A DNA stretch of 7,636 bases from Candidatus Peribacterales bacterium (GTDB lineage Bacteria; Patescibacteriota; Gracilibacteria; Peribacterales; Peribacteraceae). The translations under genes were made by a program, and so were the position numbers. The notes beneath the pieces are model-generated. The model made no database searches, was not told where the DNA came from, and saw only the letters and a program-made list of their open reading frames with translations. Positions 1 to 5,857 of the stretch are shown here, piece after piece (the stretch's first letter is position 1; each line of letters begins with the position of its first letter). Location of the stretch: assembly GCA_020059985.1 (NCBI GenBank), contig JAGVCI010000047.1, positions 1 through 7,636 of the forward strand. The letters run 5' to 3'.

Positions 1-338
1 CCGACACCCTTCAGTCTCTTTGTGGTCGTTGAATCAAACGGTGCGACGTAGTCTTTATCTCGTAGCATATTCGAGCATGCGGTCGTTGCGATGCCTTTCT
101 CGCAGTAGACATCTTTGGCGAGATAGGGGACCCCAGAGAGCGGATGATCACTGATGCCCTGTTCATCTATTTTTTTGGCTTCAGCTAGGGCTCTTTCGTA
201 ACTCTTGTGGACGACGGCATTGAGCGTCTTATCTACCTTTTCGATTCTGTCGATGCACGCTTGCACGAGCTCCGTAGCCGAAATCTTCTTCTTGCTCAGC
301 TGCTCATGCGCTTCGGTGATGGTCAGTTGATGCAGCAT
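1..338 (-). CDS. gatA: Aspartyl/glutamyl-tRNA(Asn/Gln) amidotransferase subunit A, N-terminal part
   Basis: Partial gene: the first 112 codons are present and the rest lies beyond the left edge. GatA is the amidase-signature subunit of GatCAB, which releases ammonia from glutamine to convert misacylated Glu-tRNA(Gln) or Asp-tRNA(Asn) in the cytoplasm. The translation starts MLHQLTITEAHEQLSKKKIS, the usual helical N-terminus. It continues into GVPYLAKDVYCEKGIATTA (about residues 75-93), which matches the family's GxPxxxKD block; its lysine is the catalytic-triad Lys of amidase-signature enzymes. The Ser-rich nucleophile region is not in the window. The ATG lies 2 bases after the gatC stop (TGA-TC-ATG), so the two genes are almost certainly co-transcribed and perhaps translationally coupled. 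GatCAB implies that the organism lacks GlnRS and/or AsnRS (known biology, not visible here). The reading frame is open throughout, with no sign of damage. Confidence 0.95.
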   Translation of the reverse strand, partial: MLHQLTITEAHEQLSKKKISATELVQACIDRIEKVDKTLNAVVHKSYERALAEAKKIDEQGISDHPLSGVPYLAKDVYCEKGIATTACSNMLRDKDYVAPFDSTTTKRLKGV

Positions 339-340
339 GA

Positions 341-637
341 TCATCCGTGCGCGGAAGGAACTTGGATTTGATGGTCTACAGTCGGAAGCGCGCTCACAGC
401 GAGAAGATCATCGGGGTCTGCCTGTTCATCGGTGATCACGTCCTCGCGGAACGAGTTCGTGAGTCCGGTGACGGACGCAGTTGGCTCGGTCTTCGATGTA
501 TCCACTTCCTGGAGCATCTCGATGTAGTCCAAAATCTTCGTGAGCTCACCGCTGAATTTCTCGACCTCGGCATCCGAGAGCGTGAGGCGCGCGAGCTTCG
601 CGATATGCCGGACTTGATCCCCTGAGAGCTTTGCCAT
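341..637 (-). CDS. gatC: Aspartyl/glutamyl-tRNA(Asn/Gln) amidotransferase subunit C
   Basis: This 98-residue protein has normal GatC length. It opens MAKLSGDQVRHIAKLARLTL, which carries the family's V-x-x-I/V-A-x-L-A-R-L-x-L signature. It continues with an amphipathic helix (about 24-46, EKFSGELTKILDYIEMLQEV), then a loop, and ends with the FREDVITDE and SALPTVDHQIQVP segments that resemble the RxDxxxxS...ap...f.vP C-terminal belt. GatC wraps around the GatA-GatB interface and stabilises the complex. It is the first gene of a gatC-gatA unit reading leftward; whether gatB follows cannot be seen. It is transcribed divergently from rnpA, with 89 bp between the two start codons. The ATG at 637 begins the conserved N-terminus, so the start is secure. 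There is no Shine-Dalgarno sequence, but a TATCCT hexamer sits 9 bases upstream, as would fit a leaderless or very short leader. The gene ends in TGA. Confidence 0.95.
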   Translation of the reverse strand: MAKLSGDQVRHIAKLARLTLSDAEVEKFSGELTKILDYIEMLQEVDTSKTEPTASVTGLTNSFREDVITDEQADPDDLLAVSALPTVDHQIQVPSAHG

Positions 638-646
638 GACGCCGGC

Positions 647-652
647 AGGATA
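647..652 (-). promoter_or_regulatory. Possible -10 element of gatC (TATCCT)
   Basis: On the minus strand TATCCT lies 9 bases before the gatC ATG, the spacing expected of a promoter that starts transcription at or just before the start codon. The candidate -35 (TTCCCT, plus-strand 670-675, 17-base spacer) is poor. It mirrors the element before rnpA. This is pattern matching only. Confidence 0.3.
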
Positions 653-674
653 GAGATTTCGATCTCGTTAGGGA

Positions 675-701
675 ATCGAGGAAATCGAAGAAATCGAGGA
701 A
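675..701 (+). repeat. Three tandem 9-bp repeats ATCGARGAA
   Basis: ATCGAGGAA, ATCGAAGAA and ATCGAGGAA follow each other without a gap in the divergent gatC/rnpA promoter region, upstream of the rnpA -10 candidate. The copies differ at one base. They could be regulator binding sites in phase on nearly one helical turn, or simple slippage repeats. Nothing in the window decides between these. Confidence 0.6.
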
Positions 702-711
702 TTCTTCCAGC

Positions 712-717
712 TATACT
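712..717 (+). promoter_or_regulatory. rnpA: Possible -10 element of the rnpA operon (TATACT)
   Basis: TATACT is a close match to the sigma-70 -10 consensus and ends 9 bases before the rnpA ATG. No good -35 is present at 16-18 bases; the ATCGARGAA repeats occupy that area. If it is used, the mRNA would start within a few bases of the start codon and be essentially leaderless. No other promoter is apparent for rnpA-yidC-2347. Confidence 0.4.
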
Positions 718-726
718 CCTGGGCGC

Positions 727-1086
727 ATGAAGATCAATCGACTCCCCGGCCGCAAGAACGCAGCAAAGGTCCTCGCCAAGGGGAGGCTGTGGCGTGGCAA
801 TACCCTTACCGTTCGATGGATGCCAGGCGCGCCCAAGCACCCGCTCATCAACCCAGAGAAGGTTGCGGTCTACGTGGGCACATTTGCCTCAACCAAGCTC
901 GACAAGTCCGCTGTGAGACGTAATCGCATGCGTAGACGGTGCCGAGAAGCCCTACGGACGGAGCTCAAAAATCAATCGAAACTGCCGACGATCCAGTTGT
1001 TGCTCTCGCCCCGGTCGCGTAGCCTAGAGTGCGACTTCGCGGAGATCGTTTCCGATGTCCGTGCCTTCCTTTCCAGCGTCCGATAG
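727..1086 (+). CDS. rnpA: Ribonuclease P protein component
   Basis: This 119-residue basic protein is the cofactor of the RNase P ribozyme, which removes the 5' leader from precursor tRNAs. Its diagnostic segment is KLDKSAVRRNRMRRRCREALR (about residues 57-77), which matches the RNR motif helix of RnpA (K-A-V-x-R-N-R-x-K-R-x-x-R-E). It is preceded by the VAVYVGTFASTKL strand, corresponding to the family's vs.K.g.AV region, and the protein ends with a segment resembling the C-terminal helix. The N-terminus MKINRLPGRKNAAKVLAKGR aligns with the usual LkkrxdFxxvxxxGr opening, supporting the ATG at 727. The length is typical. yidC follows with zero spacing (TAG directly followed by ATG), which strongly indicates an operon. 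The usual upstream partner rpmH (L34) is absent; gatC lies there in divergent orientation instead. There is no Shine-Dalgarno sequence. Confidence 0.95.
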   Translation: MKINRLPGRKNAAKVLAKGRLWRGNTLTVRWMPGAPKHPLINPEKVAVYVGTFASTKLDKSAVRRNRMRRRCREALRTELKNQSKLPTIQLLLSPRSRSLECDFAEIVSDVRAFLSSVR

Positions 1087-2337
1087 ATGGCCTCTAGCAA
1101 AAGCAGACTCCGCGATATCTTAGAGTTCACAGTGCTCTTCACTGCGCTGTATTTGCTGTCGCATTTTGCGCTGCGACAATTCTTCCCGCAGTGGTTCGGA
1201 CCGGAGTCAGCGGAGGTCGGCATCTTCCTCGAGATGCAGGACCCGACGGTGAAGGGTGATCACCATCCGCTTGTCGAGCTGCGCAATAAAACAGAGAACG
1301 CACTCGAGTTTTCGGATCGCTGTCCCATGCCGCCGTTCGATGTGGAGTACAAAAGTGGTGGCGAGTGGACGAAACTGGAAACCACAGAAACAGCCCTTTT
1401 GTGCCCACCATTTCAAAGGGTTGAGCCGGGCCAGGTCGTGACAGTCGATCTCGCTCCGTGGAAATACTCACTCTTCAGTGAGTACGGTGAGTACCGTCTC
1501 ACGCTTCCGATTGTCGATGAACTTCCGTCCACGCCCGAAACAGTGAGCGTGGAATTTTCCACCTCGCCCGTCGGTGTGGTCACGCAAACATTCCGCGCGT
1601 TCGTGACGAAGCCGCTCCTCAACTTGCTCATCTTCATCGCGTCGCTTGTTCCCGAGCACGACCTCGGTGTCTCCATCATCATCCTCACCGTGTTCATCAA
1701 ACTTCTGCTCTTCATCCCGACCCAGCATGGACTCGAAGGTCAGCGACGTATGCAGGCGGTGCAGCCGAAACTCGATGAGATCAAACAGAAGTACAAAGGT
1801 GATCCGCAGAAATTGCAGGCGGAGACGATGCGCGTATGGAAGGAACACAAGATCAATCCGCTGCAGTCGTGTCTGCCACTCCTGATCCAGTTCCCGATCT
1901 TGATCGGACTCTTCTTCGTCATCCGCGATGGCTGGCACTTGGAACTTTCTCGTCACCTTATTTACAGCTGGAACCAGACTCTTCCGTGGACGTTCGATAC
2001 CCATTTCCTGGGGCTCAACCTGCTCGACCCACACGCCTACATTTTCCCGCCGCTCCTCGTCGTCATGCAGTTCGTGCAAATGAAGTTGAGCTTCGCGATC
2101 GCGAAGCGAAAGAAGGACAAAAAGGAGAGCGCCGACGGAAAGGAGAAAACCCTAGAAAAAGCCGAAAAGAAGCCACTCTCACAGCAAGAAATTCAGCAGA
2201 AAATGATGCTCTATGGGCTCCCACTTATGATAGGATTTTTTGCTCTCCAGTTCCCTGCAGCGGTGTCGCTCTACTGGGGAATCTCTACTCTGTTTGGCAT
2301 CGGCCAGCAGCTCGTGGTGAATAGAAAAGAATTGTAA
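1087..2337 (+). CDS. yidC: YidC/Oxa1-family membrane protein insertase with an Ig-like extracytoplasmic domain
   Basis: This 416-residue protein inserts and folds membrane proteins, alone or with SecYEG. An N-terminal membrane segment (about 12-34) is followed by an extracytoplasmic domain of about 125 residues (40-165). The insertase core is clear. TM2 carries LTVFIKLLLFIPTQ, with Lys205 where the hydrophilic-groove Arg of E. coli/Bacillus YidC sits. Next come a charged cytoplasmic hairpin (RMQAVQPKLDEIKQKYKGDP, 221-240) and HKINPLQSCLPLLIQFPILI (254-273, the NPLxxCLPxLIQ signature). Later membrane segments follow at about 316-337 and 374-408. A Lys-rich cytoplasmic stretch (340-366) separates the last two parts. 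There is no lipobox, unlike Firmicutes YidC. The extracytoplasmic domain reads like a β-sandwich (LVELRNKTENALEFS ... VEPGQVVTVDL ... GEYRLTL) with Cys79 and Cys106, and is far shorter than the Gram-negative P1 domain. The start abuts the rnpA stop; no ribosome-binding site is seen, so translational coupling is likely. Confidence 0.95.
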   Translation: MASSKSRLRDILEFTVLFTALYLLSHFALRQFFPQWFGPESAEVGIFLEMQDPTVKGDHHPLVELRNKTENALEFSDRCPMPPFDVEYKSGGEWTKLETTETALLCPPFQRVEPGQVVTVDLAPWKYSLFSEYGEYRLTLPIVDELPSTPETVSVEFSTSPVGVVTQTFRAFVTKPLLNLLIFIASLVPEHDLGVSIIILTVFIKLLLFIPTQHGLEGQRRMQAVQPKLDEIKQKYKGDPQKLQAETMRVWKEHKINPLQSCLPLLIQFPILIGLFFVIRDGWHLELSRHLIYSWNQTLPWTFDTHFLGLNLLDPHAYIFPPLLVVMQFVQMKLSFAIAKRKKDKKESADGKEKTLEKAEKKPLSQQEIQQKMMLYGLPLMIGFFALQFPAAVSLYWGISTLFGIGQQLVVNRKEL

Positions 2338-2346
2338 TTTTTACCC

Positions 2347-2727
2347 ATGGCCATCGATCGATCATCGTCCGGCGCTGCGGAAAAACTTCAGCAACCTGAG
2401 AACAAATGTGCTGTGGTTATTTCAGTCGACCTTTCCGGAAAAGCGGACACTCGACGACAGCTCAACATTCTCACCGCAGTGACCGAAAAAAATATTCCGG
2501 CAAATACCGGAAGCGGAGCAGAGGTCGTTGGTGTCGTGAAAGATCTCACCACAGAAGAGGCAGAGGATGTCGTGGGATACATTTCTCACAGGGTCATTCT
2601 TCCTGGCGACGTGGAACTCGCTATGCAATTCCCTGATGTTCCAGCTGCAGAAAGAAAAATTGCCTTCGTCAGAACGGTCATCAACGAAGAAGTTGAAGAC
2701 TGCTTGCAATCACAGGGACATCGCTAA
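2347..2727 (+). CDS. Hypothetical protein, third gene of the rnpA-yidC operon
   Basis: I do not recognise this 126-residue protein. It begins 9 bases after the yidC stop, so it is probably co-transcribed with rnpA and yidC. There is no signal peptide or membrane segment, so it is likely cytoplasmic. A polar, flexible start (1-18) leads into a hydrophobic strand, KCAVVISVDLSG (20-31). Then come a likely helix (35-48), a strand AEVVGVVKDL (58-67), an acidic helix TEEAEDVVGYIS (69-80), and a final helix AERKIAFVRTVINEEVEDCL (101-120). This alternation suggests a small α/β fold. There are two cysteines (21 and 119). The slot after yidC often holds jag/khpB in other bacteria, but no KH, Jag-N or R3H signature is visible, so I do not call it that. 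Its stop lies 6 bases from the convergent fbaB stop, with no terminator between. That it is a gene at all rests on operon position, the long open frame and plausible protein composition. Confidence 0.75.
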   Translation: MAIDRSSSGAAEKLQQPENKCAVVISVDLSGKADTRRQLNILTAVTEKNIPANTGSGAEVVGVVKDLTTEEAEDVVGYISHRVILPGDVELAMQFPDVPAAERKIAFVRTVINEEVEDCLQSQGHR

Positions 2728-2733
2728 TCGACG

Positions 2734-3795
2734 CTATGCGACAGTAACGTCCTCACAGAGGTAGACGTCCTGGATGGCCTGGAGGATCTCCACGCCCTGT
2801 TCCCGCGTCTTCTGGAAGGCTTTGCGGCCCGAAATGAGGCCAGTGCCACCGGCGCGCTTATTGATCACCGCTGTGCGCACCGCCTGCGCGAGGTCGTTCT
2901 CCCCGGACGCGCCACCGCTATTGATCAGGCCGATGCGTCCCATATAGCAATTTGCCACCTGGTAGCGCGTCAGATCGATCGGATGGTCCGAAGTGAGCTC
3001 TTCGTACATTCGCTTGTCCGTCTTGCCGTAGGGGCTTTCTAGGCCCATTGCGAGGTACCCCCCGTTCGTCTCCGGAAGCTTCTGTTTGATGATATCGGCC
3101 TGGATCGTCACTCCTAGATGATTCGCCTGGCCCGTGAGGTCAGCCGCCAGGTGGTAATCCTTGTCCTTTTTGAACGCGGAATTGCGGAGGTAGCACCAGA
3201 GTACGGTGAACATTCCCAACTCGTGTGCGCGCTCGAACGCGCGCGAAATTTCGACGATCTGGCGACCAGACTCCGGCGAGCCGAAGTAGATCGTGGCTCC
3301 TACACCGACGGCGCCCATGTGGAACGCGAGATCGACGGAACCAAAGAGGATCTGATCGAAGGCGTTTGGATACGTGAGGAGTTCGTTGTGATTGATCTTC
3401 ACGATGAAGGGGATCTTCGTCGCGTATTTCTTCGCGACAATCCCGAGTCCGCCGACCGTAGAGGCGACGGCGTTGCATCCTCCATCCATCGCGAGACGCA
3501 CGATATTTTCCGGATCGAAGTAATCAATATTCTTCGCAAAACTCGCGCCCGCGGAGTGCTCGATTCCCTGGTCGACCGGAAGGATAGAGAGGTACCCCGT
3601 CCCGCCGAGTCGTCCATGACCGTACAGCGACTCCAGATTGCGGATGACATCTTTGCTGCGATCGGACTCCGAAAAAATTTTCTTCACGTGATCAGGACCC
3701 GGGAGGTGCAGTCGCTCTTTACTGATCTTCGGCGTGTGAGTGAGCAGGCTGTCTGCCTCGGAGCCGAGATGTTTTCGGATGTCAGCAATCTGCAT
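2734..3795 (-). CDS. fbaB: Class I fructose-bisphosphate aldolase, DhnA/FbaB type
   Basis: This 353-residue cytoplasmic enzyme catalyses reversible cleavage of fructose-1,6-bisphosphate to dihydroxyacetone phosphate and glyceraldehyde-3-phosphate in glycolysis and gluconeogenesis, through a Schiff base and without metal. Agreement with E. coli FbaB as I remember it is close along the whole length (about 350 aa): GTGYLSILPVDQGIEHSAGA, VGATIYFGSPES, ERAHELGMFTVLWCYLRNSA, ADLTGQANHLGVTIQADIIKQK (the lysine in ADIIKQK is the Schiff-base candidate), NCYMGRIGLINSGGASG, and AVINKRAGGTGLISGRKAF near the phosphate site. I place the start at the ATG (MQIADIRKHLG), which aligns with the start of E. coli FbaB. 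An in-frame GTG at 3828 would add 11 residues (MLASGPTPLSF) and is less likely. There is no Shine-Dalgarno sequence at either. It is convergent with the 126-aa gene and divergent from csrA. The frame is intact. Confidence 0.96.
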   Translation of the reverse strand: MQIADIRKHLGSEADSLLTHTPKISKERLHLPGPDHVKKIFSESDRSKDVIRNLESLYGHGRLGGTGYLSILPVDQGIEHSAGASFAKNIDYFDPENIVRLAMDGGCNAVASTVGGLGIVAKKYATKIPFIVKINHNELLTYPNAFDQILFGSVDLAFHMGAVGVGATIYFGSPESGRQIVEISRAFERAHELGMFTVLWCYLRNSAFKKDKDYHLAADLTGQANHLGVTIQADIIKQKLPETNGGYLAMGLESPYGKTDKRMYEELTSDHPIDLTRYQVANCYMGRIGLINSGGASGENDLAQAVRTAVINKRAGGTGLISGRKAFQKTREQGVEILQAIQDVYLCEDVTVA

Positions 3796-3850
3796 GAAGG
3801 AGAGGGGAGTTGGCCCAGAGGCTAGCACGACTCTCCCCCGGATAGCTAGT

Positions 3851-3871
3851 CTTATTCTTGTTTAGAATAGG
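3851..3871. repeat. Inverted repeat between fbaB and csrA
   Basis: CTTATTCT and AGAATAGG are complementary (one G-T pair) around a 5-base TGTTT centre. The repeat lies upstream of both the csrA promoter and the presumed fbaB promoter, so it could be an operator for either. It could also overlap a weak fbaB -35 (TTCTAA on the minus strand, 17 bases from TATCCG). No regulator is known for it. Confidence 0.4.
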
Positions 3872-3893
3872 CGTTTCTTGCCCGTATTTTAGG

Positions 3894-3921
3894 TTGCAAT
3901 GAATGTGAAATTAACTATACT
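3894..3921 (+). promoter_or_regulatory. csrA: Probable sigma-70-type promoter of csrA
   Basis: The -35 TTGCAA (3894-3899) and -10 TATACT (3916-3921) are separated by 16 bases, in a locally AT-rich stretch. Transcription would start near 3927-3930 and give a leader of about 65 bases before csrA. It is the best-formed promoter in the window. Confidence 0.65.
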
Positions 3922-3929
3922 TTGGCGTC

Positions 3930-3966
3930 CGCAGATTCAGGAGCACGACGCTTTTGAATCGTTGCG
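3930..3966 (+). promoter_or_regulatory. csrA: csrA leader hairpin presenting an AGGA motif (candidate CsrA site)
   Basis: CGCAGATTC (3930-3938) pairs with GAATC-gt-TGCG (3956-3966), nine pairs with a two-base bulge. The loop begins with AGGA at 3939-3942. CsrA/RsmA proteins bind ANGGA in hairpin loops, so this could be an autoregulatory site. An alternative stem GCGTC/GACGC (3925-3929 with 3947-3951) also leaves AGGA in a loop. Just downstream, GCAC-acgag-GTGC (3979-3991) partly covers the GAGGTG ribosome-binding site. The structures are hand-drawn. Confidence 0.4.
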
Positions 3967-3994
3967 GAATGCTCTTTAGCACACGAGGTGCATG

Positions 3995-4180
3995 ATGCTT
4001 GTCCTTACAAGGAAGGTCGGCGACCGGATCAAGATTGGCGACAACATCACTGTTGTCATCATTAAGATCCGCGGTAATCAAATTACTGTTGGCATCGAAG
4101 CTCCGAGGGATGTCAGGATCATCCGCGGCGAGCTCGACCCATTCGACGACTATGAAGAGCAAGACCCGGTAGTGGTCTGA
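3995..4180 (+). CDS. csrA: Carbon storage regulator CsrA, RNA-binding translational regulator
   Basis: CsrA is a dimeric RNA-binding protein that acts at GGA motifs in mRNA leaders, usually blocking ribosome binding; it controls carbon metabolism, motility and surface traits in other bacteria. The protein is 61 residues and opens MLVLTRKVGDRIKIGDNITV. It contains GNQITVGIEAPRDVRIIRGEL. With the start at 3995, Leu4, Arg6 and Arg44, the known RNA-contact positions, fall at their canonical numbers; this is why I prefer the second of two adjacent ATGs (3992 and 3995). GAGGTG at 3985-3990 is 4 bases before this ATG and is the only convincing Shine-Dalgarno sequence in the window. The tail beyond residue 47 is short and acidic (DPFDDYEEQDP) and not conserved. 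The gene has its own promoter and a strong terminator, so it is probably monocistronic. No fliW or flagellar gene is nearby. Confidence 0.95.
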   Translation: MLVLTRKVGDRIKIGDNITVVIIKIRGNQITVGIEAPRDVRIIRGELDPFDDYEEQDPVVV

Positions 4181-4191
4181 CCACTGCCGAT

Positions 4192-4229
4192 CAGCGCGGG
4201 TGCCCACAAGGTACTCGCGCTGTTTTTTT
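4192..4229 (+). terminator. Intrinsic terminator of csrA
   Basis: CAGCGCG (4192-4198) pairs with CGCGCTG (4216-4222). The stem is extended inward by GGTGCC/GGTACT (two G-T pairs) to 13 pairs around a CACAA loop, and is followed by seven T (4223-4229). This is a textbook Rho-independent terminator, 11 bases after the csrA stop. It separates csrA from cysS, which therefore needs its own promoter. Confidence 0.92.
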
Positions 4230-4242
4230 ATCGTTCCTCCTC

Positions 4243-4248
4243 TATCCT
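4243..4248 (+). promoter_or_regulatory. cysS: Possible -10 element of cysS (TATCCT)
   Basis: Only 25 bases lie between the csrA terminator T-run and the cysS ATG, so any independent cysS promoter must overlap the terminator region. TATCCT ends 6 bases before the ATG, a leaderless arrangement. No clear -35 is seen (the T-run falls there). The hexamer is identical to that before gatC. Confidence 0.3.
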
Positions 4249-4254
4249 TTTCGC

Positions 4255-5673
4255 ATGTCACTCGTCCTCTACAACACGCTCACCAAGAAGGAGGAAGAAT
4301 TTGTCCCCTCTAAAAAGGGGAAGGTGACAATGTACACCTGTGGACCCACGGTCTACGGACGTCCGCACATCGGAAACTACTCGTCCTTCCTCATGGCCGA
4401 TCTTCTTCGACGTTGGCTGGAGGTCGGACATGGTTACACCGTCACTCATGTGAAAAATATTACGGACGTCGGACACCTCGTCGCTGACCGCGACACCGGT
4501 GAAGACAAAGTGGAGAAGCAGGCGCGCGAAGAATTTGGAAAAGTGACACACGAGAGTGTCATCGCGATCGCGCGGAAGTACGAAGCAGAGTTTTTGGAGG
4601 ATGAAAAAGCGCTGAATTTCAAAGAGCCGGCCCACCGTCCACGCGCGACGGAGTACATTGATCAAATGCGAGAAATGGTGATCTACATGCTAAAAAGTGG
4701 CAATGCCTACATCACGGAAGATGGCATTTATTTTGATGTCACGACCAGCCCCGACTACGGAAAACTTTCGGGAAATACTTTGGACAGTGTGGAGTCGGGA
4801 TCACGCGTCGACGTGAACGAAAAAAAGAAACATCCTGCAGATTTTGCGCTCTGGAAATTTTGCGTCGGACAAAATGAGCACCATGCACTGCGGTGGAAGT
4901 CACCGGGTGAAGGGACACCAGAAGGTTTTCCGGGTTGGCACATCGAGTGCTCCGCGATGAGTCGCACACTACTTGGTGATCAGATCGACATTCACACCGG
5001 AGGAGAGGACAACATCTTCCCGCATCACGAGTGTGAGATCGCGCAGAGTGAAGCAGTCACAGGAAAGAAACCGTTCGTAAAACTGTGGCTCCACCGTCGT
5101 CGCATCCAAATGGGTGAGGAGAAGATGTCAAAGAGTCTTGGCAATGTGTTAAATCTAACAGACATCAAAGATTTGGGGTTCGAGCCGCAAGATCTGCGTT
5201 ATTACCTACTTTCTGTGCATTATAGGACAAATCTGAAGTTTACGCAGAAGGGTCTTGAGGATGCGCACAAGGCGCGCAGGAAAATTCTGGAGTGGATGAG
5301 CGAAGTGGAGGCTGCAAAGAAATCCACGTCTAAAGAGATAGATGCGTGGGTGCAGAAATTTACAGAGGCACTGGATGCCGATCTCAACACGCCTGCAGCG
5401 CTCGCGGTCGTATTCGATTGCATGACATGGTCACGAACGGCAAATGCGCTGGGTGCGTGCCATTCATTCATTGGTCTCGTTCGCGATACCTTCGGGTGTT
5501 TCACGTCGCAGAGTGCTGCGTTACCACTTGCGGTGGAGCAATTACTCGAGGAGAGAATGCGTGCGCGAGCGGCAAAAGACTTCGCGAAGTCGGACACACT
5601 ACGCGCCGAGATTGCGATACTCGGATACGAAGTACGTGACGTCGGAGAAAAACAGGAGGTGCGGCATCTCTAA
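4255..5673 (+). CDS. cysS: Cysteinyl-tRNA synthetase
   Basis: This 472-residue class I aminoacyl-tRNA synthetase attaches cysteine to tRNA(Cys) in the cytoplasm; E. coli CysRS has 461 residues. Visible landmarks are YTCGPTVYGRPHIGN (27-41), with the HIGN nucleotide-binding motif, and KMSKS at 290-294. The zinc ligands match the E. coli set: Cys29, Cys232 (in WHIECSAMS), His257 and Glu261 (in HTGGEDNIFPHHECE). The C-terminal part has the DALR-type helical domain and ends RAEIAILGYEVRDVG, typical of the family. The ATG at 4255 begins the conserved MSLVLYNTLTKKEEEF start. No Shine-Dalgarno sequence is present; the upstream stretch is pyrimidine-rich. The gene stands alone between the csrA terminator and a long gene-free region. 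It carries no obvious damage or fusion. Confidence 0.96.
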   Translation: MSLVLYNTLTKKEEEFVPSKKGKVTMYTCGPTVYGRPHIGNYSSFLMADLLRRWLEVGHGYTVTHVKNITDVGHLVADRDTGEDKVEKQAREEFGKVTHESVIAIARKYEAEFLEDEKALNFKEPAHRPRATEYIDQMREMVIYMLKSGNAYITEDGIYFDVTTSPDYGKLSGNTLDSVESGSRVDVNEKKKHPADFALWKFCVGQNEHHALRWKSPGEGTPEGFPGWHIECSAMSRTLLGDQIDIHTGGEDNIFPHHECEIAQSEAVTGKKPFVKLWLHRRRIQMGEEKMSKSLGNVLNLTDIKDLGFEPQDLRYYLLSVHYRTNLKFTQKGLEDAHKARRKILEWMSEVEAAKKSTSKEIDAWVQKFTEALDADLNTPAALAVVFDCMTWSRTANALGACHSFIGLVRDTFGCFTSQSAALPLAVEQLLEERMRARAAKDFAKSDTLRAEIAILGYEVRDVGEKQEVRHL

Positions 5674-5793
5674 CCAGATGTTCGTTTTGCTTCACGTATC
5701 GAAGTTATTTATAAAACAAATTACATAATTTGCAATAAATTATTTTATGAGTCTCCCACAGCGAAAGCGCACTGTTTGAGCTCAAATCTTGTC

Positions 5794-5812
5794 CAAGAAT
5801 CGGCGAATACAT
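5794..5812 (+). repeat. Direct repeat copy 1: CAAGAATC-GGCGAATACAT, contiguous
   Basis: These 19 bases recur at 6040-6066, where 8 bases split the two halves. In this copy CTTG (5788-5791) precedes CAAG with only TC between; in the second copy a stem-loop sits at that point. It lies upstream of the hairpin cluster. Confidence 0.65.
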
Positions 5813-5857
5813 CAAAAAAACAGCAGAGAAAACAGGAGAAACCTTTTTGAGCACCGT

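Noticed and set aside
1468..2079. A 203-codon minus-strand frame opposite yidC
   Set aside because: It is an antisense shadow of yidC; the peptide is a charged, low-information sequence dictated by the hydrophobic codons of the other strand.
3118..3825. A 235-codon plus-strand frame opposite fbaB
   Set aside because: It is the antisense shadow of a strongly conserved aldolase and its peptide has no recognisable feature.
3796..3828. GTG start at 3828 for the aldolase
   Set aside because: The extra 11 residues (MLASGPTPLSF) have no counterpart in E. coli FbaB, while the ATG at 3795 aligns with that protein's N-terminus.
4168..4180. Possible recoding of TGA
   Set aside because: csrA and gatC both end properly at TGA with family-typical lengths, and csrA is followed at once by a terminator, so TGA is a stop here.
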